Origin: Cantharellus purpuraceus
Taxonomy: Eukaryota; Basidiomycota; Agaricomycetes; Cantharellales; Hydnaceae
Direction: 5' to 3'
NCBI GenBank assembly: GCA_025174535.1
Contig: JALBUN010000020.1
Location: forward strand, 648,812-712,811
Length of the DNA: 64,000 bases
The position numbers and the translations under genes were made by a program. The notes beneath the pieces were generated by a model that was not told where the DNA came from, did not search any database, and saw only the letters and a program-made list of their open reading frames with translations. Of the stretch, positions 46,406 to 58,464 are shown piece by piece; the first letter of the stretch is position 1, and the number at the start of each line of letters is the position of its first letter.

Positions 46406-47399
46406 ACCCTTCATGTGAAGCGAACAGCCACCACCCTGGCAGCCAGAGTCATTCGGCGACTGAACGAGTCATAGCCTGTAAGTGCCCTTGAAGCCGGAGC
46501 CGCTCGGATATGGATGATCTGTGAGAGAAGACTCTATTATAGGCAGTCAGTAAATAGCAGGCACTCCTTGGGCTTATCAGGATAGAAGCTGATACCCGTC
46601 ATTCGCTTCAGGTCCCCCTCCAATGTGGTCAATAGCAGTTCGAGAGTACCAGAAGCCTAATATCGTAGAACAAGTGAAGGATATCCAATGGCAGGTCCAG
46701 ATATGGGAATGATATAGGGCATGTCATGATGGCGATGGGCTTGGTACTGTCTACATATCGCTTCATCATTTCAACCGCAATTCTAGAGCCAAGCTTCATG
46801 AGAGGGTAGAAGCCTTGATCAAGCACATGTGTTGCTAACGTGTCTGCAAATGTTCCCCTGAAGAAACGAATAGCGGAACCTTGTATGTGTGTATGCTAAT
46901 CCTCGCACGTCTGCTTCGGCCAGGAAGCGAGAGCCAGAAGTTGTTCATCTAGTCCCCCCCTCTTTCATATGCCCCGCTTCTCCCTGGTGGGAACTTTAGA
47001 ACTAGAACAATATCAAACCAATACAAAATCTCATGCAGCCATCTGTTCGCCATGTCGGTATGGGTAAGAATCGACAACGTTTCCTCCCCACTCGCGCAGC
47101 CATCTCCGAGCTTCCGCATGCTCACTATCCAGAGACCTCCGCTCTCGAGAACGGTAAGCCCTATATGCTGATAAATTGGCCAGAAAATACAGCGACTGGC
47201 AGGTATTCAAGATGACGAGAGCACCTGGCTATCGTCGTCATATTCGTGGGAGGAAAAAGAGCAACAGGGGCATAAAGCCGACGCTAACGGTTGATATGTG
47301 GAGAACAAGTATCCACAACATGATTTATTTCGTGAGGACTGGCATGTTCATGTTCACCTCGAGCCCTGTGACGGTCACTGTCGGGAGTGCGGAGCTTAC
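46406..47399. other. Stretch between family E copies
   Basis: A small + strand frame begins at 47033 with a plausible donor GTAAGC at 47153, but no motif supports it. Nothing else recognised. Confidence 0.4.
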
Positions 47400-47730
47400 C
47401 GGTGGAAACGGCTGATGTGAGAGGCTGTGTGAGAACAAGATTGGAAAAGTGACGCTGCAGTAACGTACACCGGTCTTCAGTGACGGAGCCACGATGGACA
47501 TTCGTCTAGTTTTACCTCACAATCTGGGAGCTTCATGAACGCAACAGAGCTTGTGGGTGAAACATCCTTGACTAACACCGCTTGGAAGAAAATACATGGA
47601 AGTATGTGTGCTGGTTTTGCTAAAGTGTGGGTATTATCTCGACGATGGGCTAGCCTGGCACCGAGCTACTAGACAACATTTCTTGTCCGGAATGAGGTTA
47701 TCTAATATACCACTGCCATGCTAGAGTCAT
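47400..47730 (-). pseudogene. Family E, decayed copy 3
   Basis: The - strand aligns with copy 2 from its upstream region (GGAATGAGGTTATC near 47690, TATTATC-CGACGAT near 47640) through the end of exon 1 (CTCCCAGATTGTGA) and the whole intron (GTACGTTACTGCAGCGTCAC...ACATCAG). The DWTDVSS block is lost and the frame is broken. It looks like a tandem duplicate of copy 2 that decayed. Confidence 0.6.
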
Positions 47731-49023
47731 TTCAATTCCAACAAGCATCCCACGGCTTCATAGCGCAGGCACTTGGCTGGATGACATTTGTGAGATTCGT
47801 GATCGAGCCCCTGTGTGCCTTTCGCTTTGCATTTTACACTAGAAGACAGTTCCGCTCTGTGCACTCCTGCCAGATGCACTGATTGCATACTGCCGTCGCA
47901 TGCCGTGCGGATTCAGCACTGCCAAGTAATACATGTAACAGTGCATCAGGTAAACAAGAACATGCTTCCATATCTTCATAGGGAGGGTCTTTGTCAGGCC
48001 AGAGCCGCCAGTGAGTTGCCAATTCATTCTCCGGGAGGGTCTCTTCCTGGTCCGGACGCATCTGCATCCGCCGCTAATAGGGAGTGTCATATCCTGGGGA
48101 ATCAGGTACCTTATGCAGAGCGGCGTGCAAGACAGTGTGGATCATTAGCCCTAAACATTGGTCATCTATGGGACTGTCGGACGTGTACATCCAACGTGAT
48201 CGGAGGAGTTGTTCCCAAATATTATGACCGTCATTGTGGCTGAAGGTCTAAGAGTGGCTCTTGTGAAGGGTGTGTCGGTGTCCACATTATGGGTGATTCA
48301 GAGAGACATTGCAAGTTGGCGAACTTGACGTCAAAGGTAGTGTATGTTGCAATTCAAGACAGTTCCACAACGCCAAGAACTTGCTATAACACGGTGTCAT
48401 TGGCACGGTCAATGGCATCCTCTTCGAGGCAGCGAGCGTTGATGTATGAGCTGATCATCGGAGCGGTGTGACACAAGAAAGGAATATTGCCGGATAGGAC
48501 AGGGAGATGTTGGTGAGTCCACCTCGGATGAATGGCTATGTCGGTGAAACCAGTGGTCTCAGGGGATGACGGCATTGCACGCTGCCATTCTTAGCAGCAG
48601 ACCGGTGAACAAAACATTGATTGGGACGGAAGGATCAAGCCTGGATACCATCGGCCCTAAGAGCGCTCAAGGTCACGTTCCGGTGACGGGTTAATAATAG
48701 ACAAGCGTCTTCTGTCTGGCGGTGCGAGTGGAGCCTAAATCCGCTCACGGCGTGTGGGCGTGGTGGGTTTTGGCCAAGAGGCAGTGCCATTTTCAGGCGT
48801 GCCAAGGACATCGATGAAGATCACCTTGGAGACCTTTTGACCGGTGTTAATGTCCGCGTTGTGCTGCTGCTGTCGATAGCCGCCGCAAACAGGGACAAAC
48901 AGGGACAAGCAGACAGGCGAAAGAGAAAAGCCAGCGGGTGTGCCCACGATAGCCCTGCCGCCTTCTTGCTTTTAACCACCACCACCATGTTCCTCTCCTG
49001 CTAACACCACGCCCACCGAAGAC
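47731..49023. other. Stretch without a supportable gene
   Basis: Overlapping frames at 47815-48243 (+) and 48384-48575 (-) have no motif. A long - strand frame from 49815 into 48847 is the shadow of the gene at 49024. Confidence 0.4.
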
Positions 49024-49794
49024 ATGTCTTCCCCATCGTCTCGCACGACATTGGCGGGCACCAGGTCTCCCCCCCGCCCGTGTCTCAAGCACGCCGTCGC
49101 CGCGCACCCCCCCCAGCCCTCCCCGCAGCAGGCACAGCCACGCCCCCAGCCCTCCCAGTCTGCCCTCGACGCCGCCTCCCCGCCCCTGCACGCCCACTCG
49201 CACGTCCATTTCCCCCCGTCGCCGTCCCTCAGCACGACCTTCCCCACGCACTCGAAGAAGACGTACGACCGTCGTCCCCTCGTCGTTGCCCCCAACACCT
49301 GTGCGCTGCCTGCCCGCGGGTGTCCCGGACGCACGTATGCGCCGGGCGCATATAGGCAGCTCGAGAGCGAGGCTGTCTACGGCGACGTGTATGCGGATTT
49401 GGACGTCAATCTCGACGATCTGTTGTTTTCGTCTCGGTCGTCGTCTGCCGCTGCTGCGCCCGCCACGCCCACGCCGCGCCACCTCTCGCTCCCTGCGCTC
49501 ATCCCTGATCACGGCATTTCCTCTTCCGAGTCCGAAGAGTCCGACGTGCGCTCCCGTCTCTACGGCCCGGCGGCCATGCGCTATGCTTCCTTTGGCGGCG
49601 ACTCGCCCATGGGTGAGCGCCAGATGGACTTTCTGCCGCATGCGCCGTCGCGCGAGCAGGAGCATTGGGAGCGCGAAAGAGAGCGGGAGCTCCGTCGCAG
49701 ACGCAGGAGGGAGCGCGCGGAAGAGGGGGGCAGGTGGAAGACGGGCAGCTCGCTGGCCCAGAACGACAGTGGGGGCTGTCTGGGCGGTTTCTAA
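49024..49794 (+). CDS. Conserved basidiomycete-type protein (256 aa)
   Basis: A single exon from ATG 49024 to TAA. It is Pro/Ser/Ala-rich at the N-terminus, then shows HVHFPPSPSLSTTFPTHS, YDRRPLVVAPNTCALPARGC and PGRTYAPGAYRQLES, a block I believe is conserved in many Agaricomycete proteins of unknown function. After it comes an acidic DVYADLDVNLDDLLFSS, Ser/Glu-rich SSSESEESDVRS, and a charged helix rich in Glu and Arg near residues 210-235. No membrane segment. The frame is GC-rich with third-position C/G bias, and the opposite-strand frame is a shadow. Function unknown. Confidence 0.75.
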   Translation: MSSPSSRTTLAGTRSPPRPCLKHAVAAHPPQPSPQQAQPRPQPSQSALDAASPPLHAHSHVHFPPSPSLSTTFPTHSKKTYDRRPLVVAPNTCALPARGCPGRTYAPGAYRQLESEAVYGDVYADLDVNLDDLLFSSRSSSAAAAPATPTPRHLSLPALIPDHGISSSESEESDVRSRLYGPAAMRYASFGGDSPMGERQMDFLPHAPSREQEHWERERERELRRRRRRERAEEGGRWKTGSSLAQNDSGGCLGGF

Positions 49795-50422
49795 TGGTGG
49801 GTCTGGCGCATTCACAAGGGTGGCCGGTCGTCTGATCGCACCGAAACAGCCCTCCGAATGGATCTCATGCTTTGCTCCTGTATGCTCTGGTCGATACCCC
49901 TAGACTGCCGTACCTATCTATGTGCTATATTCGCTATCCCAGTCACTGTTGTGCATCCAGAGTCTTGTATAAATAGACATCAGTTCTAAGACCTCTCCTG
50001 TCTCCGTAGCTCCATCAGGCTTGGCTGTAATGTGGGAAGCATCGCAGGAACACATCTATGAGTCGGTATGCGAGATAAGATGCCGGAAGCATGGCGCACG
50101 CAACGGGTGCTAGAGGAGAGCACTGCTGCATTCACTGACAGATTCGTCACACTTGGGTGCTCGTCGTGAGACTCTCATCGTCGTTGGCAACCGGCGAGGC
50201 GGGACACGCGGGAGATGTCTTGGGCGAAAGATTTCCGACGCGAAACATTACATAAGCCTATTCCTACCTCCTGCTCCTGCTCTCATCATTGCGGACAGCG
50301 ACCAGCCAGTCTCTCTCATCGTCTCCCACGTCCAGTTAGATTTCCGTTCCATCCATATCTTTACGCCGTCGCCCACGTCTTCCACGCCCTTCTATTCCTA
50401 CTTGCCACTGTGAGAACACACC
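49795..50422. other. Intergenic, likely promoter of the MYND gene
   Basis: Contains C/T-rich tracts (about 50290-50400) just before the ATG at 50423, common at fungal transcription starts. No gene seen. Confidence 0.5.
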
Positions 50423-53400
50423 ATGCGTGAATCCAACTTTGCTTTTCCTGCACAGAACAGAGCCTGCGTGTGTATATCCTCGCAGCTTTACGACAGGAGG
50501 GGTTCGTCTCTTTGCTTTTCTCTTTTTCTCCCTTTTCGCTCACTGGTTCCCCAGCCCTCGATACGACATCGCCACTTCCCCTCTTCAACTCGCTCACCCA
50601 TCTCACCTACCTCACCTCCACCTCTCCCCGCATCCGCGAAATCCTCACCATGGACGGCGGTCTCGAGCGTCTCGTCCGCCTGCTCCGCGACTTTTGCTCC
50701 CAGCCTCCCCCTCCCGAGTCCGCCTCTCAGTTCTACGGCCTTCTCCCTCCCACAACCTCCTCCAAACACACCAACGTGGCCAGTTCCATGTTGGCCCCCT
50801 ATGACCCAAAAAGACCCTTTGACCGTGCTGCCGCCTACCGCTTCAGCCTCGCCTTCCAGTGCGTCGTCAACATTGGCGTGCGCGGCTCAGAGCCCATCCG
50901 CGCCCGCGTCGTGCAGGCAGGCACCCTTGACGTCGTGGGCTGTGTCCTCGAGGCTTGGCTCGCCAGCAAGGGGTTCGCCGTGGCTCCTAGTGCCAGCGCC
51001 AGCGGCATGCCCCGAGAGACTCGCGAGCAACGCCATGCCCGCAGGCTCGCCATGGCGGAGATGAGGCAGCGGGAGCATCAGTCCATCCAGGCCCAAGAGC
51101 TCTCTCGGGCACTCCAGCGTCAGGTTGGGGCCGTGCGCCGTATTGATGAGGTGCGTCTGCTCCTCTTGCACATGTCGTTTGGGCTAACATCATCCAGGAC
51201 GAGGAGATGCAGGATATGTCCTCCATCGACGTGGAGCACGAGTCGAACCCCACACCCCCCGATGACTCAGATGCCTCCATCACCTTCATCAGCCCCTTTT
51301 TGCACTCCTCCCCTTCGCCGTCGCCCCAACCGCGTGCTGTCACATCGGACACTTCCAACGACACTTCCCCTACCTCCACTCCTCATGGTGGAAGCACGCC
51401 CACAGGCGCCGTCATTGTCCCTGCCCGCGATCGGAGCGGCACCGTGGTTGCTCGTACCACCACCACCCCTGCCAACCCTGCCACCACCGCCGCGCCAACT
51501 GACACCATCGACTCTCAGCATACCCGGCGCCGCAGCACACTGCGTCCACCCCCACCCGTGGCGGCGCCAAATGCTGGCGTGCGGACTGACACGGAGCCGG
51601 AAAGCGATGCCGATGCAGAGATGGAGGATGCCTCTGCGTCTTCCCCCGGTTCTACTCCCGGCCCGGTTCCCGTCCCTGGCCCCGTCGCAGTCAGCCCGTC
51701 AGCCTCTGCCTCCACCTCTGCCCCTGGTCCCACGCCACCGCAGCAGCAGCAGCAGCAACACCGTGCGGTGGGCATTGTGGGGGATGACGATGCGGCTGCG
51801 CTCGACGTTGGCATGAACCTGAATATGCTCCTCGCGGGCGTTGACGATGGGTTCGTGGCACTCGAGCAAAATGTCGGGGATGATATGGCCATGGGCGCGC
51901 CGCCGGGTGCGCCAGGCAACATGGACATGGGCGTAGGTGGGGAAAGGGGCGAGGGCAGTCCGAGAGTGGGACGGGAAGATAGGCGGGAGGTGGAGGACTT
52001 GACTCCCCGCGCAGGCTTTGTCGCATTACCTGACATGCACACTCACCAGCACCACCCACATCCACATCCGGCGCATCCACACCATGATTTCACCCTCCCG
52101 CACGCGACACACGACCCCAACACACAGCCTCACCCCCACACGCTCGGCCCCGCCCACCTACGTGCCCAGGGCGCTCTACCACCCCACGCGCACCCGCACG
52201 CGCAGCAACACCCTCATCCACGTCCACAAGCGCACCCCATTCATCCCCACACCCACACCCACACCGAGGAGCCTGGGCCATACCGCGAGGAAGACGTGCT
52301 GCTGTCATTGCAGCTGTTGGCGTACCTGAGCAAATACCCGCATGTCCGGCAGGCTTTTTACAAGCCGAGGGCGGTTTTCAATCCTGCATTGCAGGTAAGT
52401 CGTCCAGCTTCGTTTCGACGACATGCAATCTGAACCTAAGTCTTGTCTGTTTAGGCAATGGGTGTGGGTTCGGGAAATACCCCCCTCCCGCCGGCGGTTC
52501 CAGCGAAAGAGTCTGGAGGCTTTTTCAAAGCGCTGGCAGGCGCCACTGTGGGACGAGGGAAAGACAAGGGTCGGACCACAGCCGTGCCTGCCTCCACCGC
52601 CGCGTGCGCTTCGACACTACCGGAAGCACATGCTTCCTCACACATATCACGACCTCTTACGCAGTCCACGAACATCTTTTCTCTCGTCGAGCGATTCACA
52701 TTCCGTCCCTCGCCAAACGAAACTCTTCTTCCATCGCCGCCGCCACTACTACCTCCTGAAATCCAGTACTGGGCAGGCGTGATCATGCGCAACGCATGCC
52801 GCAAGGATGAAAGTCGTGGCGGTATCCGGCAGTGTGCCAACATGCTGTGCGGCAAATGGGAGAGTGCCCCGCGCGAGTTTGCCAAATGCCGGCGGTGCAG
52901 GAAAGCCAAGTATTGCGGCAAGGAGTGCCAGAGTCGGGCGTGGGCAGAAGGGCATCGGTTTTGGTGTAGTGCAAGGGAGGAAGAGGAGGGCGAGGGTGAT
53001 GCGGCGGCAGGCGGGCAGGAGGGCACGCGCGACGGTGGGGACGGTCCGCGGGAGGAGGGGACCGCACGTGCCAGGGGCGAGCGTGCCCGGGTTACTATGC
53101 ATGCGGCTCCCCCCAATGCTGAATTAAGACACCCGCTGACACGGGCACGCGCGACGAACATGCCCAGCGCTGTCACCAACGCCATCGCCATTTCCCTTGT
53201 CAACAATATTGCTGCGGCAGGCCCAGATTCCGTTATACCGACGTACTACCATACAGGGTCCGAACCTGGAGGACGTGGCATCCCACCGGCGCTGGTACCT
53301 TACATACGGAACCGAGTGAACGCGCTTCCTCCTCAAACGGCTCAAAATCCGCCTATAGACCGCAACCTCCTCCCGTTTCCCAATCCTCAACCCGTTCCCC

Positions 53401-53654
53401 CGCCTTTGCATCACCTAGTCCATCATCCACCGCCACATGGCCCCTACCTCCATATGGCGGGCGGAGCGGCTGCCGGTGGGAACGCGCGACGGCGTGTAGG
53501 CACGTTGCCTGGTCCGACCATGTCAACGACGGATCTGCCTGGAATGTTGAGGACGGAGGAGACGGGTGGTGCGGGAGGGAGAAGGCAAAACTCGAGACAT
53601 GGTGCCGGGGACGGAGAGGAGGGACTTGGGCCGGATGATATGATAATAGGATGA
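50423..53654 (+). CDS. MUB1: MYND-type zinc finger protein, MUB1/samB family (1023 aa)
   Basis: Exons 50423-50501, 50555-51150, 51198-52394 and 52455-53654 join in phase (introns 53, 47, 60 bp) to 1023 residues. The N-terminus MRESNFAFPAQNRACVCISS, then YDRRALDTTSPLPLFNSL and GGLERLVRLLRDFC, is the hallmark of MUB1/samB, as is FQCVVNIGVRGSEPIRARVV. A MYND finger lies near residues 751-795: CANMLC, CRRC, YCGKEC, then His and Cys in EGHRFWC. In yeast, Mub1 pairs with the E3 Ubr2 to ubiquitinate Rpn4; in Aspergillus, samB affects growth and septation. Exon 3 is a long disordered linker with Gln, acidic and His/Pro-rich runs. The C-terminus is Pro/Gly-rich and species-specific. Confidence 0.9.
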
Positions 53655-54299
53655 TGAGGGGGGGGGGTTGGCGAAGTTGGGTTTTTTTTTTTTTCTTGTT
53701 ACTCTTGCAATTGAAGGCATGCGCGTCGAGGGGAGGCGTTATGCATGTCCTTATGTACAGCCCATTACAATAACATACTGCACTCTTGATCTAGATTGGT
53801 GGCTTTTTTTGTGGGATTTCGGTTACTGAGGCGCTTTCGCTCTGTTCTGGCGGGGCATGGGAGCCAGTTTTGGCGTTGAGATGTTCTCCTCACCGGCCCC
53901 ATAGCTTGCTACGATCTGCTCGAGCTTGGGTTATGGATGTACAAGTGTGCGAGTCTGCCTAGTTCATGCAACATCCCCCAACGACACATGATGTCACATG
54001 CAGGGTCCTTCTTCACAAAAGCCAGTTTTGAAGTAGACGTGTAAATAGGAACCGGTACCACACTAGAGTACCGTACAAGTACTTGATGCATTCCATTGGG
54101 TGTGTATGTACTACCGTGATGCGTCTCTTCGCAAGAAACCCACTAATTCCCGTGTTTCTTCGCTCAGCATTTCTCTATGCCTAAAGGGAATCTGGAGTGT
54201 CGCGCGCTGGCCGCACATCATTTTTTATGGCAGCGGCAGGATCAACGACTAGTCGACTTTCTGGAACGGGTGGACAGTTAGTTCTCTGGACGCAAGAAA
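53655..54299. other. Intergenic with homopolymer runs
   Basis: A G run (about 53656-53665) and a T run (about 53683-53694) follow the MUB1 stop. No gene; the far end would be the lost C-terminus of the P450 pseudogene. Confidence 0.5.
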
Positions 54300-56086
54300 T
54301 TCATCAAGTGGTTCTAGTTGTATCGTCATCTTCGTTTCCTCTACAGGTAGTCAGCAGCTCATCGCTCCGGAGCCTCGGGATGTATACCGTCTGCCGAATC
54401 CAAACTGCGCGGTGGGGGATGTTGGCTCCTGGCTTGAGGAAACCCTCGGGTTCGAATTGTTCCGGTCTAGGGCCATACGTTGCCTCATTGTGGAGAATCG
54501 CCCTAGATACCATAGCGCGTCACATAATACGTTTTATGTTTACACGACAGCATACCACGCGTTTCCGACAACGATGCTTCCCTTGGATATGAAATACCCT
54601 CTATATTCATCGTCCTTTGACGTCACATGAGGAATGGCCATCGGTAGCACTGGACGCCATCTCTGAATTTCCTGACAGAGGGCATTGACATAGGGAAGTC
54701 GCGCATGATCCTGGAAGGTTGGAAGGCGTTCCTCGCCAATCACGGCGTCGAGCTCCTCCTGAGCCTTTTTCTGAGCTTCGGGGAAAAGAACCATGGCGAG
54801 AATGAAACTGATGAACGCTGTCACGCTCTTGTGGGCCAGTTACAGACGGCTGATGCGGTGACAAAGATATTTGGTGCCTATCGTCCCAGCTCCCGCGGCG
54901 TATGACACTCCACCTACGTTGCGGATGAGCTCTTCTTCATCCGCTGCGCCGCGAGGACCAGAGATGTTCTTCAAGCAGGTAGCCATAACTGAGGGTCCCG
55001 CAGTTTCACTTGCCTGGACAATACTATTCAGTCCCCATCCGCATTTGGAAGTGGACGGGTATACACGCACCAGAGCGCTCTTGACCATCATGAATGGCCA
55101 CCGGAGAACCGTAACCCACAGATAGGGAACAGTTCGATCAGAAATGCTCCAGGCACGGTGCTTTCACTTGCTCCTTCCAGGGCTAAGTGTGCGATTTCGA
55201 TAAAACAATCGTTCTTGGGCTTTAACTGGATCCCATACACCACCTGCCAGGGACGGATTTCGTTATCAAGGTGCTATGAAACGGCGCGTATCTACCTCCA
55301 TGACAACTGCAGCAGAGAGATATTTCATATGGTCGACGAATTCCTCGGGAGTGTCGTAAATTCTCTTCAGTAATTTCCTGTGGATGACAACTTCCATCAC
55401 ACTCAAAGCTATAAAGAAAAATAATTCACCTTGCGTGTTTGATCTGCACTGGGTGATATTCAGTGACACCCCTGGAATTGAAGTACAGATGAAGGCCTTT
55501 CTTATCCCGTCGCCACCATTGTCCATATCTCATGAAAGCGAAATTGAAGTCCCAACCCGACCTGAAAGAATGCATGAGGACCCAACTCTAGAGAAAAATG
55601 ACCTAGCGTACGAACAGCATCATCATCGGTAGGTCCGGGCGATCAGCATACACAGACGATCGCTTCTCGAATAAATCTCGGGCGATCTCATAAGAATTCA
55701 CAAAAATCATCGGAGTACCTAATACGTTCACATAAACAAGGTCACCTGCGATGACAGCAATTCTTCAGAGGTGCGTTGTTCATTGATGATTGGAGAAACT
55801 CTCACACGTACCATGCTGTTCACCCCATTTTGTGATCATCTCCCACTCGTGATGGGTAGGCATGTCCGATATATTGCCAAGGATAGGCTTTCCGGGAGGC
55901 CCGGGAGGCAGGCGTAGACCTAATCGCGACCCAGTACTCTGCGACCAAAGGCGGCGATTTTAGGGATTTGGACTCACCTGTGGGGACACGTCTCACGTAT
56001 CTGGGCATGTAATAGACCAAGAAACATCCCAGGACACTTACGCAGAGGTTGGTGGCGAGGGCCAGGGCGTTGGTTGGGAGAAACAT
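54300..56086 (-). pseudogene. Cytochrome P450 monooxygenase, broken
   Basis: The - strand exons spell a fungal P450: N-terminal anchor NLCVSVLGCFLVYYMPRY, proline hinge LRLPPGPPGKPILGN, TKWGEQHG, DLVYVNVLG, helix C RYGQWWRRDKK, PEEFVDHMKYL, I-helix region VSYAAGAGT, QKKAQEELDAVIGEERLP, helix K with ExxR (ALCQEIQRWRPVLP) and the PERF-like YGPRPEQFEPEGFL. After that the frame shifts. The haem-binding loop reads FGFGRR followed by YTSRGSG where ICPGR is expected, so the axial cysteine is missing and no proper C-terminus follows. Such an enzyme could not bind haem normally. It is head-to-head with the P450 fragment at 56440. Confidence 0.8.
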
Positions 56087-56439
56087 GCCAGTGATGGTTA
56101 CGTTGCTCGTCGTGCTACGTTGAAGTCAGGGTACTACGCGCTCATTTGACGTGCCAACGCACACTAGATCGCCGGGTGGCGCTATAATCTATCTACAGCT
56201 GCGGTTTCGATTTGGAAGGCTCGCACAAACAGAAAGAAGGGTTATAGGGTAGCCTAGCGAGTGACTACTAACTACTGACGTGCTGAAAACCCCATTGGTG
56301 ACTGTAAATGATCTCACAGGTACTTGGGTGCCGTGATGCTAGTGGCGCCAAGAAGTTAGGTAGGGACGGCGCATCTTCCTATTCATCGCTGCGTATAACA
56401 GGTGAGTTATTGTTTTCTTGTGTTCCGATTTGATAGTCC

Positions 56440-56994
56440 TAAAGTGCACCTTTACAAGGCTCAAATCTGTATGGGGAGATGATGCAGATGAATGGAGACC
56501 TGAGCGCTTCCTTGAAGCGGTCGAGGCTAACCAGAAGACCAACCTGGGGGTCGTCTCGAACATGTGCGAGGATCTCTTTGTTTTGTGAGTGTGTAAAACG
56601 ATACTAAAATGTAGCAGTGCAACATTTAGCAGCGGTCTACGCAATTGCATCGGGTAAGTCCCACTAAATGTCTGATGCAAGTCCGATGCTGATTTCATGT
56701 AGATGAGATTCGCGTGCGTGTGATCCATCATCTGCGCATAATCTCTCCTTATACCTCTATGAACCGACAGATTAATTGAGATGCAAGCGATCCTGCTCGA
56801 GCTGCTCGAGAACCTTGAATTTTCACCAGCTCCGGGAAATATTGAGATCATCAGGGGAGCCACAGGAATCATGACCCCCATGTGAGCCAAGGTTTCATCA
56901 CACCTTTGCTCAAGGTTGACTTGTTATTCTAGGGTTGAAGAGTCAAATACCTGTCACACGGAACTCCCATTGACAATTACCCCGATTTGAAGCT
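56440..56994 (+). pseudogene. Cytochrome P450 C-terminal fragment
   Basis: The + strand reads SLWGDDADEWRPERFLEAV, a PERF-type motif, then a short exon with the haem loop SGLRNCIG. After an intron comes a damaged WRFA (one base lost), then IEMQAILLELLENLEFSPAP, RGATGIMTPM and, after a last intron, VEESNTCHTELPLTITPI and a stop. Only about 130 residues of the usual 500 remain; the upstream two-thirds is absent. The CIG-type haem loop differs from the gene on the left, so it is a second, different P450. Confidence 0.75.
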
Positions 56995-57780
56995 GACTTG
57001 TCAACACTGCTTTGTGATATGTGTGCCGCGCTATTCACCTATTTGATTTCAATCGTACGCTCCGTCTAATTTCTATATCTTTTATACACTTCAGGGGATA
57101 GTCATATGTGATGGTGGAGGTCAATACGGATTCAGATGCCTTTGCAAAGACCATTGTATTGGCACGCGATCTGATAGATTAGTACACATTCACCTCGAAC
57201 TCCCCTTGATTCGGAAGCTCCGTCAGATCATCAAGTAAACAAAGTGCTGGCGGCAGACACGCTGTCTGAAGGAGCGCACGCAACTACAGCCATCTTTATG
57301 GCATCTATGTTCGCTCAAGCGGATCGAAACAACCTGCTACTGTTTGAAAGGCTTTCCTAATATCCTGTATCCCTTAAATTATGCAGTAGTTGGGAGTGAC
57401 CTGGGGTACCTCGTGGTCAACAGGAGCGATGTGTGTGACGCACGAGAGAAGTTGATGTACAAACCAGAACATGATGACATGTTTGCTGTAGCCGATGCTC
57501 CGTCGTTTGAACACCTGCACTCTGAAACGGCTTTATCTATTACAGTACTTAATCATTACACTCCATAGTTTAGCAAGATGAAATAGTCCAGGTTACAACA
57601 AGTACTATGGGGGCCAAATGCGATAGTGGACTTCAAGTGCTGGATTTGGAATTTGGAAAGATACCTACGACAGTTACGTCACGTTTTGAAAGATCAACCC
57701 CCTAGACATACAACCAAGCTCATCACCAGAATTAATCAGCAAGATCCACCCCGTTATACTTGGCCCACTCTCTGAAATTA
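56995..57780. other. Stretch without a supportable gene
   Basis: A + strand frame at 57344-57568 (NYAVVGSDLGYLVVNRSD, HDDMFAVADAPSFEHLHSE) may be a decayed exon of an unknown gene; no motif is recognised. Confidence 0.4.
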
Positions 57781-58464
57781 CTAACCAGCCAGTTCTCTGC
57801 TGTCAGGTGGTGTGGCTTCTCCTTTCTGTTCACATAAAGTGACGGGAAACTCATTCCAGTCAGCTTCGGAAATTATTGCGGGCCCTTCCTCAGTGTTAAG
57901 ACACGTGAGCATAGACGAAGTGTATATGATGCGTCGCAAAGATGAGCTCAGGCAACAAGAGTTAGATATCTGGAACACTGCGTGCTAATGTGCACACACC
58001 CATGTTTCAAAGCACTGTTCAACATCCCCACGACACTATTCACCCAGGGTCGATGATGTCTGACAAGAAGAATATCACTAATTCGCGTCACTACATTAAC
58101 CTTGGTGCATACCTTTCGGGTGGGTAGCACTCAGGTGTAGTGGAGATGCAGCATGGATAATTCCCTCCACACCTTTCACAACCTCGTCCAACGCCCCATC
58201 CTTCATAACCCTTCCTGTCAGTGCTCCTCTCAGGTCTCTTTTCCGGATACGTACCTTGATATCGCCCACAACATGAAGCTCCAGCTTGTCACCATATTCC
58301 TTATACGTCTCCAACAAATATTTCCCTCGTGCTTCAGCGCGCACTGCAGTTCGTACTTTATATCCCCTCTCGAGGAGCGTGCCTACAATCCATGTAGCGA
58401 TGAAACTGCTAGCACCGGTTACCAGGATCGTAGGAGGTGGGCCGCTGGATGCAAGTGCAGGCAT
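57781..58464 (-). pseudogene. Extended SDR, dihydroflavonol-reductase-like, truncated
   Basis: From ATG 58464 the - strand shows the NAD(P)-binding start PTILVTGASSFIATWIV, LLERGYKVRTAVR, then after a 54-bp intron DGALDEVVKGVEGIIHAASP. The next exon begins DIIDP and has lost one base before VNSVVGMLNSALKHG. Another exon gives LRRIIYTSSMLTCLN and EADWNEFP. The catalytic YxxxK and the whole C-terminal half are missing after 57781. The frameshift and truncation make it a pseudogene. Confidence 0.75.

Noticed and set aside
47815..48243. 142-codon + strand frame
   Set aside because: No motif, splice evidence or compositional bias; competing frames on the other strand.
48847..49815. 322-codon open frame on the - strand
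   Set aside because: It is the antisense shadow of the GC-rich gene at 49024-49794; its product is Arg/Gly-rich filler with no motif.
51515..52080. - strand frames of 129-175 codons
   Set aside because: They are shadows of MUB1/samB exon 3, whose splicing and motifs are clear.
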